Source of the DNA: Steromphala cineraria
Taxonomy: Eukaryota > Mollusca > Gastropoda > Trochida > Trochidae
NCBI GenBank assembly: GCA_916613615.1
Contig: OU744732.1
Coordinates: 26,670,673-26,734,672, forward strand
Direction of reading: 5' to 3'
Length of the DNA: 64,000 nt
The translations under genes were made by a program, and so were the position numbers. Shown piece by piece: positions 1 to 10,339 of this stretch (the first letter of the stretch is position 1; each line of letters opens with the position of its first letter). The notes below the pieces were generated by a model that ran no database searches, was not told the origin of the DNA, and worked only from the letters and a program-made list of their open reading frames with translations.

Positions 1-3000
1 TTAAAACTTGATCTGATCATAACAAGTTGGATTAGATTGACACTGTGATTGCAAAAGCTTTAAGTGTCTGTCAATCATTTTAACAGAAAAACAGTTGAAG
101 AAACTGTTAACCAATTCTTATTTGTGTATAACTCATAAGCTCTTTGGTTCTTGATGTTGATATACTTGTTTAATGGTTTAGTATGTAACATCCTGTCAGG
201 TTTTCTGTACATAATCTGATAAGAAATCTTAGTCTCATTCAGGAAGATTGAATAGTGTTGTTTTAGTAAGAAATTCCACGTTTTTAACTACTTTATATTG
301 AACAAAATCATTGCAATGACACGTTTTTAATTATTTCAAATTAAATTCGAAAATAATTTGTTAATTAAAGTTGTCTTTTTTAAAAGCTTTTTTAAATGGT
401 CTAATAGCTTTCATGCGAAATTACTCTGAATATATTGCCATCATTCAAGTAAGAGGTAGCAGTAATAAAAGTAGTAGCAGAAGTTGTATACCTTGAACAC
501 TGTCCTATTGTCATCTTGGCACAAGTTCTTTGCAATACTTTGTATTTTGAAAAGCTGTTAGGACTTAAGTAATTGTTTACTATTTTAAATGTTGCGTCGA
601 TTTTGTGTATTTCGAAGAAACAGATTATGTGATTATGGCAGACTCGAAATGTGGCGATTATTTCAATGTAAGAAGGTATTTCATTCATATGATATTTACC
701 GGTAAGTGTTTCATAGATATAAATGTCTGCTTCAGAAACTTCGGTTTTCTTTGATCAGCAAATCCTCAGACATAAGTAAATACGAGACTGAAGCATTGTC
801 TTCTAATAATCATAAGCCGATATGTGACTGTTTGTCATTGTAAGTAGTTTACTGTCTGCTTTGGAGCTATTCCCTATATATTGGCGCCTAATTCAGTTAC
901 AGCAAGACAATATTTCACGTCTTGAAGAAATTTGCATTTATATTTAGATGAGAGCTACTTTTTAGATACTAAACCATGCAAGATACGGTTGTTGGCATCT
1001 GACATGGAATATCGCATTAAAATGCCAGTGCTTTAAATAATAAAAAGAGAAGACCTTGTTTATATCACCTATGAAAACATAGATATTACATAGACATTTT
1101 TTGTTAAATCATCAATTTCAAATCTCCTTAACTAAGTGAGAAAGCAGAAAGAAATTGAACACTTTTAAAACGTTCTGGAGCAATGAGCGTCAACGAATTC
1201 ATGTCAAATAAAGTGCATTTTATCAACAGTATTGTTGTTTTACCTGTAATCCATACTTTATCAATTTTTAACCTGAACTCAGTTTGAAATTGCACAAAAA
1301 TTTCAAAGGCACAAAATCTAAAGTTTCTTTTCCTAAAAAATATAAATGTGCATTATTATTCACTAGAAATATGCCTGTCAAATACTTTCAAAACTGACAT
1401 TGAAAACTTGGTAGCGCTTCTTTAGGACACTTGTTTCGAAAAAGTAATATAAAAAAGATGTTCTTCGTAATATCTGTTCTTAATTCCCAACTTCAATTGA
1501 CACACAATCAATATGTATTCAGTTGATTAAATGTTTTGAAATTAGAAAAGATTAATTTTCCGAAAGATTTCTTTTGGAAATTTTGCATAACATCATGGAG
1601 GCCCAATTTAAACTGAATAGAAAATAAAAAAATTTAATTTAAAATTATGTAGGAACGGGAATCATCCACGCCTTTCAAGAAACATTCCGTTAACATTAAT
1701 AAGAGAATTCTTTGTAAATGGTATAATAACTTTTCAAAAACCTATTTCCTTCATTGCTAAAATATCATTTATGTAACATTATCCATGTTGAATAAAAACA
1801 TCTAAATTTCAAGGCTGCAATCATTCACATTTAATGATTTATGTTGTTCTTTTTCTCCGAGGCAAGTTGATTTGGATATTTGAATTATCTGCAAGCAACC
1901 TTGATGGTTGTGGCTGGTTGTGAAATATCAGTTTAATTGGAAATGTGATTGCAGCAACATGTATGAACGACAGAAACTCAACTCGAAAATAGGTTGTTCA
2001 TTTTGGGAAACATTACTTAAGAAGATGCAGAAATGACATTGGAGATAATTCAAAACTGTTTTGAAAGGATTCAAATCATATTTCAAATGGTATCTTTTAG
2101 TTATTGAATGCAGATATTTTAACATTGTTTACCAAAATGTCGTATTTCAAAAGAAAATGCTTCTTGACTTGGCTGATTAATACCTTTAAGTATTTATCGT
2201 TTTAGCAAGAGATTACTTTAAATGTTGAAGTCTTTCCTGCTTTTTCATGTGTGGTTTTGAATTGTCTGAATTGTAGTTGAAGATATGTCTGTGAAAATGG
2301 ACAATTTTCTTATAGTTCTGATTAAGAATTGAATGACCTATGTTCACGTAATTGATGTACTGCTGATTTGACATGCATATCATCTATCACTGACTTAAAT
2401 AGACGTAGTCAGAAAGTTGTTTAGCTTCACTAGCTTTAAGTATGCCATAAAGCAATATCAAATAGCTCAATTGGAATCCAATGATTGGTTAAACATTTTA
2501 TGAATTCATGCTTGTGTTAAGTTGCTTCGTATGTCTTGCAAGGTTTTTTGAATTTTCCTTTGGCAAATATATACGTGTTTTTCAAAACAGGTTGTAGATA
2601 TATCAGTTTGTTACGGGCTTTCTGATCAATGCACAAAACATTTAAAATCATAACCTTATCTATAACAAAAGGCACAAGAACACAGTATACTTCTTACTCT
2701 CACCCTGCATTCGGAATCTTTAATAGAAAACGTAGGTGGAAAACATTGTATTTTAACAAATTTGCTGTTATTAGCAGCGTCATATCTTTTTTTATAACTC
2801 GATTTAATTTATATTAACATTTTATCTTTAATAAACCCTAAAGTTGAAATACTGTAAGTACTACTTCATGTAGAGCAATGGTATGTTAAAGTTTTTAAGC
2901 TGTGTGACTGCTGTGACAGCCAAAATTCTACAGATGTTCAAGGGACGAAGCATAAAAGTGCTATGAACTTCAAATCCTGTTTTTGCCGTACCAATACAAG

Positions 3001-4738
3001 AGGTTCGGAACTGTTGAATATGTAAATGTAGGTGAAAATGGGTAGTCCAGCTAAGGCCATTTGCCCTTTTATGTTTGCTGCATACAATGAACCTGTAAAC
3101 TGTAACCTTTTCCTTTTGATACAATCAAATTCTCCCTTGCCTTATGTAATCATGTCATCTGCCCTTCTATATAGAGACTTTTAAGATTAAAAACATTGGA
3201 ATATGTAAATATCGATATCTACTTTTTTTGACATTGAAAATGTTATTGACGTCAAAACATGTCACTATTTGACATGTTACTGCATTTAGCATATACAGTA
3301 TTTGACAAATCCCATATGCTCAGGAACCTTGTAGATTGTCACCAAGTTCATTGTTAAGTAAATTACTTGGAATCATAGATCTTCAATTGGACAGGTGATT
3401 GAAGTTAATTGGTAATTTTTTTTAACTCGCTTTTGCCAGCCGAGCAAACAAACTGAAGGTCAGTCTTATGTGTACATATATGTTGACTTTGACTTCAGAT
3501 CCATTTTTATAAATGTTCAATGACATTTCTATAAACCCTGTCAACCTAAAAGGTATGTCTGGTTACTTTTTCTATAAATATTCAAGCTCTATTCTAATAA
3601 ATCAAGTTTTTGAATGTTGTATTTGTTTAAAAGCATAGTATTTATGAGCATGTAATCAGATATAACGATTAACAAATGATATGGATTTACAACATATTTA
3701 TTGAACTTTGATGAGAAGATTAGGAGGTAAACATACTGCGTCATATAACAAAATTATTAAACGCTCTTTTTTAATTCAAAATCAAACGGGTAGAAAATGG
3801 ACTCTTTAGTATTTGATGAAGTATTAGTCGAAGTAGACCAAAGTAAACGTACATATAGACTCACAGTAGCCAAATATTAAGGAGTATTTTGCACATTATT
3901 GGTAGAATATGTTATTCTTCAAATTTATCACCCAATATACCTATTCAAACATTTGAGTTGGTCAAAGGAACGGTTACATTTATGTCCTTTTTTGTTAGAC
4001 TGTTAGACATGAATCCTTATATTTTATATTGCATACATAAACATGTACATGAATTCCAAAATTGTTCTGAAACAACAAGTTTACCAACAGTTCAATTTGT
4101 TTAAAGTCCAACTTTCATTTGCCAATTACAATGACATCTTCTAAAAGTCGCTTCAAAGTAACGTAACGTGTGAAATATTTTCATTAGAGGCAGACTGTTA
4201 TTCTTTTGATGTTTTAGATGTCATCTGTTTGGACGAAGCTTGTTATAATCCAATATTATAGTTGGAAAAACTTGCAAAGAACAGAAGCTGCATATAGTCT
4301 TTTTCCCTTGTTTAATTGTACTGTCTTCAACAATTTTTTGATGTCGTGTTAAATAAAAATATCTCATAATAATATATCATAACACATACAGCAGTCGAGG
4401 CAATATTATCATGATGGATAGTGAGAGTTTTTAAGCAAAACATCATGAATATGCTTGTGTTATCTTTACGTCTCTTGAACAGGCAACACCATGCTGAAAT
4501 GAAAGTTGGATTAGCTTCATATGAATTATGATGGATGGTCGTCAGATGAAAAACTGTATCCTTCAAGACATCCTATGCTGATGTCACTCTGCTGTGAGTC
4601 TCTTATCGATAATGATCGTTTGAGTTATGAATGGAAGATGATAACAATGATAATCAAGTTCGAATACATAAAAGATGATTGATTATTAATACCGAAGTGC
4701 CAGTATAGATATTCACCTGATAGATTATGTGATATATA
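1..4738. repeat. Segmental duplication unit A, block 1
   Basis: This AT-rich block reappears in the same orientation at 35556-40335 (unit B) and 50951-56385 (unit C). Up to about 2760 the three copies differ by many substitutions and small indels (about 90% alike by eye). From about 2765 to the end this copy is nearly identical to B (from about 38390), while C stays around 80-85%. I see no gene. The small reading frames are not preserved between copies; for example the frame at 3889-4104 is lost in C through a deletion. The segment 750-900 also has a diverged inverted relative at 59316-59477. Similarity to B stops at about 4738, where the inserted complex begins. Confidence 0.85.
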
Positions 4739-4842
4739 TGTATGTATATGAATGGAGTAATACTTATCTTTTTGGTTTGATATACTTAGTCTGTTATTTG
4801 CTGTTGTTTCCAGCGTTGGTATCTTCGCAATGTGCGTTTTTT
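4739..4842. other. Unassigned junction sequence
   Basis: About 100 bp lie between the end of duplicated block 1 and the A-rich tail of the retrotransposon. The segment matches neither B nor C, and it does not match the sequence flanking the palindrome on the other side. It ends in a pyrimidine-rich run followed by CAG at 4853-4855. On the plus strand that looks like a splice acceptor, but it is also simply the complement of the retrotransposon's A-rich tail. No target-site duplication could be identified from it. Confidence 0.5.
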
Positions 4843-4864
4843 CTTTCTTGCAGGTCGTCTAACT

Positions 4865-4924
4865 GGTATTGTACCTATGTAAAGTGCAGGGGGTAGTCTA
4901 ACCATACACTTAAGGTACAATACC
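4865..4924 (-). other. Stem-loop near retrotransposon 3' end
   Basis: A perfect 12-bp inverted repeat (ggtattgtacct at 4865-4876, aggtacaatacc at 4913-4924) encloses a 36-nt loop, close to the 3' terminus of the LINE in its own direction. Several LINE families need a 3' stem-loop that their reverse transcriptase recognises for priming, and this is in the right place for one. The loop contains the motif gtgcagggggtag. A similar motif, gtgccgggggtag, recurs at about 5012-5024. Function is inferred from position and structure only. Confidence 0.45.
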
Positions 4925-5419
4925 TGTCCTCCCCACTGAACCCGATTAAGAACCAGGCAGTGAGGGTTTTGAGGTTTGCTACTGGGAAAATTACCAGTTA
5001 TAATTTAGTAGGTGCCGGGGGTAGCCACACCGTGCACTTTTAATGAAGAGTTTTAACCATTTTGCCCTGTGCCAAGTCCTACCAGTTATCCCAAATATGG
5101 GAGTGGTAAATATTATTTTAGGTATTAGGTGGAAATCTCCCGTCGGGAGCCTACGCGCCTGTTTGTATAGGCTTGCGCGAGTGGTCCCGAGGTAATGTAT
5201 ATCGTGAACCTATCTCACCAACCAGCTCTGGTCGTGGGTCGCCATGACCAACACTTACCAGAAGAAGGAGGTTTAAGAGATAAGTCTCGCTTCCGTAGGG
5301 TCCTTCTGGGAGTTTTTACCCGTGGGGTGGTTGTTAGGGTTTAGTGACCCTTAAATTAGGTAGGGGATGAGGGGTAGGTAATGGTTAGGAGTTTGGGTGT
5401 AAGGCTAGGTGGTTATTAA

Positions 5420-8400
5420 TTATAATGTTTTATACAATTTGGTTTGTAGTAGGAATACTGAAAGGTACTGGTAATTTTTAGCATTGGCTAACAGTTCTTG
5501 TGGGTTGTTAGCGCTTACATTTTCAAGGAGTTGTCCCCTGTGTTTTTGGTATTTATCACATTGAAACAGAATGTGATGTATGGTGTCTTCGACATTACAT
5601 TGATTGCATAGATTATTTGGTGCTTTCCCTATTTTGTGGAGGTAAACCCCATTGCGAACATTGTTAAGCCTAAGTCTAGTTATGGCTACATCAACCCTTC
5701 TAAAGTTGTGGAAGTTTTTAACCTTTGTAACTTTTGTAGGTTGTACTTGATAGTACTGGGTATGTCCCCAGTTGCCTTTAAAGTTTGTGTTGTATTCATC
5801 CGTTCTAATTGATTTAACAATGCTCTTAATTTCTTTTTTAGTAAATGGTATGTTGACATTATTGCTGTGGGTTAGACCTGCTTTTGCTGCTCGGTCGGCT
5901 CTTTCATTGCCTGTTAGGCCTATGTGGGAAGGCACCCATATAAATCTAACATGGTTGTTATCCTGAGTTAGATAATTATACCCCTGGTAAATTTGGTGTA
6001 GAAGTTCATGACTATTTTTTTCCGTTTTGTTTTGTATAGCTTGCAGTGAGCTGAGTGAATCTGTAAATATAGCTATATTTTTGTGTTTGTAGCCTTTACT
6101 GATAATGAGTGCTTGTCGAATAGCTACAAGTTCAGCTGTGAAGATAGAGGTTTTGTCTGGTAGTTTAAGGGATATATCTTCATCACCTGTGTGAGTGAAG
6201 GCTATCCCAGAGCCTATTCTTCCTTTTTCATCTTTAGAACCGTCAGTAAAGATTTGAATGTAATCAGTTTGATTGTAGTTTTGTTCTATATAGACTTGAG
6301 TGTTACTGAGGTCACTAGGTTTTGGATTATTTTTGTCTATGAGGTCTTTCAATTTGATATCGACTTGGATATCGGGGACGTCTGGAGGTTTTAGGATATG
6401 CTTGGTATATGGGTCAGAAATAACGTCTATTGTATCAAGGTCATATTTGTCTATGTGTTTTTTCATGGTAACACCAAATGGTGTTGGTATTTTTTTTACT
6501 CTTTTAGTCATTATTTGCTTTTTTCGTGTGATAATATTTTGTAAACATGGCTTATGCTTTGATCTAACAATATAGTTGGTAATATTATCTTCCCATTCTT
6601 TTTCTAGCGGGAGTTCGCCTAGTTCATGTCTGACTAGTTCCATTGATGTGCCACTTAGGCATCCTGATATATATCTGTAAGCTTGATTTTGTATGGTTTT
6701 TAGCTTTTGTATGTTGGTTTGACTAGTGTCACACCAAGCTTCTGCTCCATAGTGCAGTTTGGATTTAATCAGAGATTTATATAGCAAGACTAACATTTCC
6801 TTGCTGCTGCCCCACCTGGTGTGAGAAAGCATTTGTAATATATTGAGATCTTTTTTGCATCTTTGTGACAGTTCAACAATATGTTGATTCCATGTTAGAT
6901 ATTCATCAAAGATTATGCCTAAGAATTTGACATATTTAACTTGGTTTAATGGTTCTTCATTAATGTATAATTTCAGTGGTCTGCAATCGGCTCTGGGTGT
7001 TGGCCGAAAGAGAATTGATACAGTTTTGCTTGTGGATAATTTAAATCCCCAGTTTTGGGTCCATTCATTTACTTTGATTAAGGCTTTTTGTAATATTTCT
7101 GCAGCTACATGTTGATGTTTGTGACTGACCCAAAGGGCCCCATCATCAGCGAATTGTGAGGTGTTCACTTGTTTCGGTAGTTTGTGAAATAGATCATCTA
7201 TCATGATATTGAACAATGTTGGTGATATGATACTACCTTGTGGGGTTCCATTTTCTAAATTGTAGTTGTCTGATATTTGATCATCTGTTTTAAGACGAAA
7301 AGTTCTGTCTGACATAAAGTCGTTTATAAAGTTTAGCATTTCCCCTTGTATGCCCTTTTTCTTAACTTTTTGTATCAAGCCTGTTTTCCAGACCATGTCA
7401 AATGCTTTACTAAAGTCTAGAAAGACTGCTGTAGTAAATTTATTATTTTGTTGAGCTTGTCTGATAGAGTGTTGTAATCTAACAATATGATCAGTGGTGC
7501 TATAGGATTTTCTATATCCTGATTGATTCTGTGTTATCAATTCGTTAGTTTCTAGATAGTGTTGTAATCTTTTCGTTGCCATAGCTTCGAGTGTTTTACA
7601 TAGATTAGATGTTAAGGAGACTGGTCTATATGAATCGGATTTGGTAGGGTCTTTTCCCTGTTTGTGTAATGGTATTATAAGACTTTCTTTCCAGTATGTT
7701 GGTAATTTGCCGTCTTTCCATAATTTATTGTAGAAATCTAATAACACTTGTTTGCATTTATAGGGAAGACGTTTAAGCATTGTGTAACTGGTTTGATCAA
7801 TACCAGAGGCTGTTCCTTTTTTATTATTTACAACATTGTTAAGTTCTGATATTGTGAATGGCTTGTTGTACCATAAGTCTGACTTGTTTTTGTCCTTCGG
7901 ACAAGGTTGTGTATTTTTTACTTTTTCTTGAAAAGCAGTTTTGTAGTTATTGGTTGAGCTTGCTTGTGAGAATTGTTTGCATAAATTGTCTATTTTTTCC
8001 AGTTTGTTTTTGCTGTTGTTGATACTTGGAATATGGGATTTAGTGCTTTTGCCTCTAAAGACATTAATCTTTTTCCAGACTTGCCTTGAGTTAGATTTGA
8101 TATCTAATGTGCTACACATCTTTTTCCATGATTGGATTTTTGCCTTACTTATTAAAGTTTTAACCTTATTTCTAGCTGCTGCCGCTTGTTGTATTAACTT
8201 TTTATCCTTTTTAGCTTTTTTCCTGAGCAGTTTTCTTTCTTTTCTTGCTTGCATAATTTCTTCATTCCACCATGGTACAGGTATATGTTTGTGAGTTCTT
8301 TTGGTTGGAATGGCTAGGTTAGCAGCATTTATAATCACCTCGGTGATATTTTTGTTGTATATGTTAACATCTTCGTCTTTTACATCATTGTTTAGGTTTT

Positions 8401-9172
8401 GCTCACAAATATTTTGAAATATTCCCCAATTTGCTTTGTTAAAATTCCAGCTGTTATGGGTATTGTTTTTTTGTGCCTGTTGTGTATTGTTATTCTTTAA
8501 TGTGGTGAATAGTGGGAAGTGATCACTTCCCCAACTGTCGTCATGAACATATAAACTAGCATCATTAACTAGGTCTGGTGTAATAATGCTAAGATCTATT
8601 GTGGTGTATATTCCTTGTGTTAGCCTGTGAAAAGTAGGTTCGCCATTGTTGAGAATAATAAGTTTGTTATCCTCTAACCATTTTTGTATGACTGTACCTC
8701 TTGTATCCGTTCTATCGTCTGCCTCCCAGAGGCTATGGTGTGCATTAAAATCGCCACCCAAATAGGCTGAGTTGGCGAGATAGGGTAGTAATTTGTTGAG
8801 TATTTCAACTGTAATTTTTGTGCTGTGGGGTAAATAGACATTGATAACATTTGTTGGTTTATTACCATTTATGTTAACTGTTACGCCATTGATTTCTATG
8901 CCTTCGATGTTTATATCTAGGGGTTTGTAATCAATGCCATGTTTTATGGCAATTATGAGTCCACCTTGTGGACTTTTTTTTATTTCCGTAAAACGATCTT
9001 TTCTTAGTGTGTTATAACCGGAGATTTTATAATCCCTTCTTTTTGATAATTTTGTTTCCTGTAGAATGATAACACTTGGTTGTATTGATTTATTTTGTAT
9101 CAATACTTTGAGTTCAGCACCATTGGTGCCTAGGCCATTTACGTTTTGTTGGAGTACAGTAAAGTCCGCCAT
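5420..9172 (-). CDS. LINE ORF2: endonuclease, reverse transcriptase, RNase H
   Basis: This 1250-residue open frame has no internal stop. The N-terminal APE-type endonuclease (about 5-225) shows N10, QET at 38-40, GGDFNAH at 139-145 and SDH at 216-218; it would nick target DNA. The reverse transcriptase (about 480-770) shows FLDFSKAFD at 584-592, NGTPQGSIISP at 641-651, the catalytic FADD at 674-677 and FLG at 750-752. RNase H (about 970-1100) shows FTDGS at 975-979, E1014, FTDS at 1036-1039 and GNERADRAA at 1088-1096, giving the D-E-D-D set D977, E1014, D1038 and D1093. A C-terminal Cys-Cys-His-Cys motif lies at about 1189-1205. The ATG at 9172 has context aaaATGG and follows the ORF1 stop by 37 nt, which fits re-initiation. 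All visible catalytic residues are present, so the enzyme could be active. Small frames on the opposite strand here are shadows. Confidence 0.96.
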   Translation of the reverse strand: MADFTVLQQNVNGLGTNGAELKVLIQNKSIQPSVIILQETKLSKRRDYKISGYNTLRKDRFTEIKKSPQGGLIIAIKHGIDYKPLDINIEGIEINGVTVNINGNKPTNVINVYLPHSTKITVEILNKLLPYLANSAYLGGDFNAHHSLWEADDRTDTRGTVIQKWLEDNKLIILNNGEPTFHRLTQGIYTTIDLSIITPDLVNDASLYVHDDSWGSDHFPLFTTLKNNNTQQAQKNNTHNSWNFNKANWGIFQNICEQNLNNDVKDEDVNIYNKNITEVIINAANLAIPTKRTHKHIPVPWWNEEIMQARKERKLLRKKAKKDKKLIQQAAAARNKVKTLISKAKIQSWKKMCSTLDIKSNSRQVWKKINVFRGKSTKSHIPSINNSKNKLEKIDNLCKQFSQASSTNNYKTAFQEKVKNTQPCPKDKNKSDLWYNKPFTISELNNVVNNKKGTASGIDQTSYTMLKRLPYKCKQVLLDFYNKLWKDGKLPTYWKESLIIPLHKQGKDPTKSDSYRPVSLTSNLCKTLEAMATKRLQHYLETNELITQNQSGYRKSYSTTDHIVRLQHSIRQAQQNNKFTTAVFLDFSKAFDMVWKTGLIQKVKKKGIQGEMLNFINDFMSDRTFRLKTDDQISDNYNLENGTPQGSIISPTLFNIMIDDLFHKLPKQVNTSQFADDGALWVSHKHQHVAAEILQKALIKVNEWTQNWGFKLSTSKTVSILFRPTPRADCRPLKLYINEEPLNQVKYVKFLGIIFDEYLTWNQHIVELSQRCKKDLNILQMLSHTRWGSSKEMLVLLYKSLIKSKLHYGAEAWCDTSQTNIQKLKTIQNQAYRYISGCLSGTSMELVRHELGELPLEKEWEDNITNYIVRSKHKPCLQNIITRKKQIMTKRVKKIPTPFGVTMKKHIDKYDLDTIDVISDPYTKHILKPPDVPDIQVDIKLKDLIDKNNPKPSDLSNTQVYIEQNYNQTDYIQIFTDGSKDEKGRIGSGIAFTHTGDEDISLKLPDKTSIFTAELVAIRQALIISKGYKHKNIAIFTDSLSSLQAIQNKTEKNSHELLHQIYQGYNYLTQDNNHVRFIWVPSHIGLTGNERADRAAKAGLTHSNNVNIPFTKKEIKSIVKSIRTDEYNTNFKGNWGHTQYYQVQPTKVTKVKNFHNFRRVDVAITRLRLNNVRNGVYLHKIGKAPNNLCNQCNVEDTIHHILFQCDKYQKHRGQLLENVSANNPQELLANAKNYQYLSVFLLQTKLYKTL

Positions 9173-9209
9173 TTTATAAGGAGGGATTTATGTTCAGGAA
9201 AGCTTAGGT

Positions 9210-9712
9210 TTAGTAGTAGCAGCTTCTATCTTGGTGGTGAGAAGTTGTATTGGGTGGGTTGTTTTGGTGGATCCTGTCAAAGAATTGTTCCCAGCTAATG
9301 CTGCATAGCCCCAATTTAGCTGCATTGGAGTATAGTCTCTTGACATTCCTATGATGTTCCCTGTCAGAGTGTGTTGGTGTTGAGTTTATGAAAGCTTGTG
9401 CTATAAATAGTATTATCCTATCAACGACACTGTTTTTGTTTTTTGGTTTGGGTTTGTCGTTGGTGTTTCTACGGTTGATTGTTTCCCTCAGATCTTTTTG
9501 TCTTTGGTGCTGTGTTTTTTAGTGACATTGTTTTTATTCGTGTGAGAGTAGTTGAGCTTTCTCAACATTGGCGGTCTGTATTTATCACTATTTTGAGCTT
9601 TGCTGTGTTCTTTTGTTCTCTCATCTGTGTTTTGTGGTTTTGATTGTGATTTTCTTGCGGACCTGATATCTTCAAAAAGTCTGTGTTCAACACTTTCTAA
9701 CATCTTCTCCAT
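9210..9712 (-). pseudogene. LINE ORF1, frameshifted and probably partial
   Basis: Two overlapping reading frames precede ORF2. The first starts at an ATG at 9712 and stops at 9488 (74 residues, basic and Lys/Asn/Ser-rich, beginning MEKMLESVEH). The second, in another frame, is open from about 9518 to a TAA at 9210. It contains a protein-like stretch that includes VDRIILFIAQAF and ISWEQFFDRI. The switch falls at an A-rich run near 9490-9500, so one lost base, or less likely programmed slippage, would explain it. Together they give only about 165-170 residues with no CCHC knuckle, short for an ORF1 of this group. That fits 5' truncation at the palindrome junction. The usual role would be RNA binding and particle formation. 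Confidence 0.6.
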
Positions 9713-9812
9713 CTTTTTGTGTTTTTACCTTATACAAAGAAATGAATAATCCAAATGTACATAGAAATCCAATGTAAAGGCCTTTCTCAATGTGTGTTAC
9801 AACGCTATCCAT
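9687..9812 (-). pseudogene. Left-arm copy of exon-like frame
   Basis: This is the mirror copy of the plus-strand frame at 16363-16446. It starts MDSVVTHIEKGLYIG, has a hydrophobic segment resembling a membrane anchor, and matches the right-arm copy through LYK, with one residue difference (E for A at position 9). It then crosses the palindrome boundary into the retrotransposon and stops after 41 residues at 9687, out of frame with ORF1. In the right arm the LYK codons are followed by GTAAGC; here they are followed by GTAAAA, a weaker donor. It is either a dead duplicate of a first exon or a source of chimeric transcripts into the LINE. The product is not recognised. Confidence 0.4.
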
Positions 9813-10339
9813 TCCTAAACTAAGCACTGTGGGTAAGTTAATCTGACAGCTTGGCATGTTAGAGAATTAGAGACTGACATTGAGTCATTCATGTCAGCAA
9901 GCAATTCCAATCAGTCATGAATGGGCACCAATTTGACAACTGTCACTAATGTATGGTTAAAACAACACTGAGTTGGGGGAAGAAAAGTCTTGTTTGTTTT
10001 TAAACAGGCTGTAAAATGGTTTGTTTACTTATCATGTAACAAGCTTGATTAAATCAAATATAAACACATTTAAAAAACTTTATTGATGTATGTGTTTGCT
10101 GAAATGTTTATGTGCATGAAAGGTTTACCAAAATGTGTAACATTCAATAACTCTTAACTGAGAACTCATAAAACAGAGAGAACAAAAATTATTATTGAAC
10201 ATAAAACACCTAGCACAAAATTAGCATATTGATGAATAAAATTTATTGAAAGGATCTTAGATTTAAATTCCAGGAAGAAATCATGTCCTTTCCTGAAATG
10301 AAAACATTGATAGAGAGGAAGATGGAAATGAGATTCATG

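Larger units (their letters stand above)
4843..9725 (-). mobile_element. RNase H-bearing non-LTR retrotransposon (I group)
   Basis: A single LINE copy is read on the minus strand. From 5' to 3' it has a broken ORF1 (9210-9712), an intact ORF2 (5420-9172), a roughly 560-bp 3' untranslated region and a short A-rich tail at about 4843-4855. The order endonuclease, reverse transcriptase, RNase H, C-terminal cysteine/histidine motif is that of the I superfamily (I, Nimb, LOA and Ingi lineages), which copy themselves by target-primed reverse transcription. Assignment to one lineage would need a tree. The 5' end coincides within about 15 bp with the outer end of the palindrome's left arm. ORF1 lacks zinc knuckles and is short, so the copy may be 5'-truncated at that junction. 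No target-site duplication was found. Confidence 0.85.

Noticed and set aside
3889..4104. 71-codon frame nearly identical at 39503-39718
   Set aside because: It sits in a tract where A and B are almost identical throughout, so its preservation is not informative; C has lost most of it and there is no upstream ATG at the frame's start.
4843..4855. Plus-strand splice acceptor (ttttttctttcttgcag)
   Set aside because: It is the complement of the retrotransposon's A-rich 3' tail; no exon-like sequence follows on the plus strand.
5772..8294. Several 60-110 codon plus-strand frames within the retrotransposon
   Set aside because: They lie antisense to the intact ORF2 and have no protein-like motifs of their own.
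9725..9730. Target-site duplication for the retrotransposon or palindrome
   Set aside because: Sequence flanking the LINE 3' tail (about 4830-4860) does not match the sequence at 9726, and the palindrome's outer flanks differ after ggtaa.
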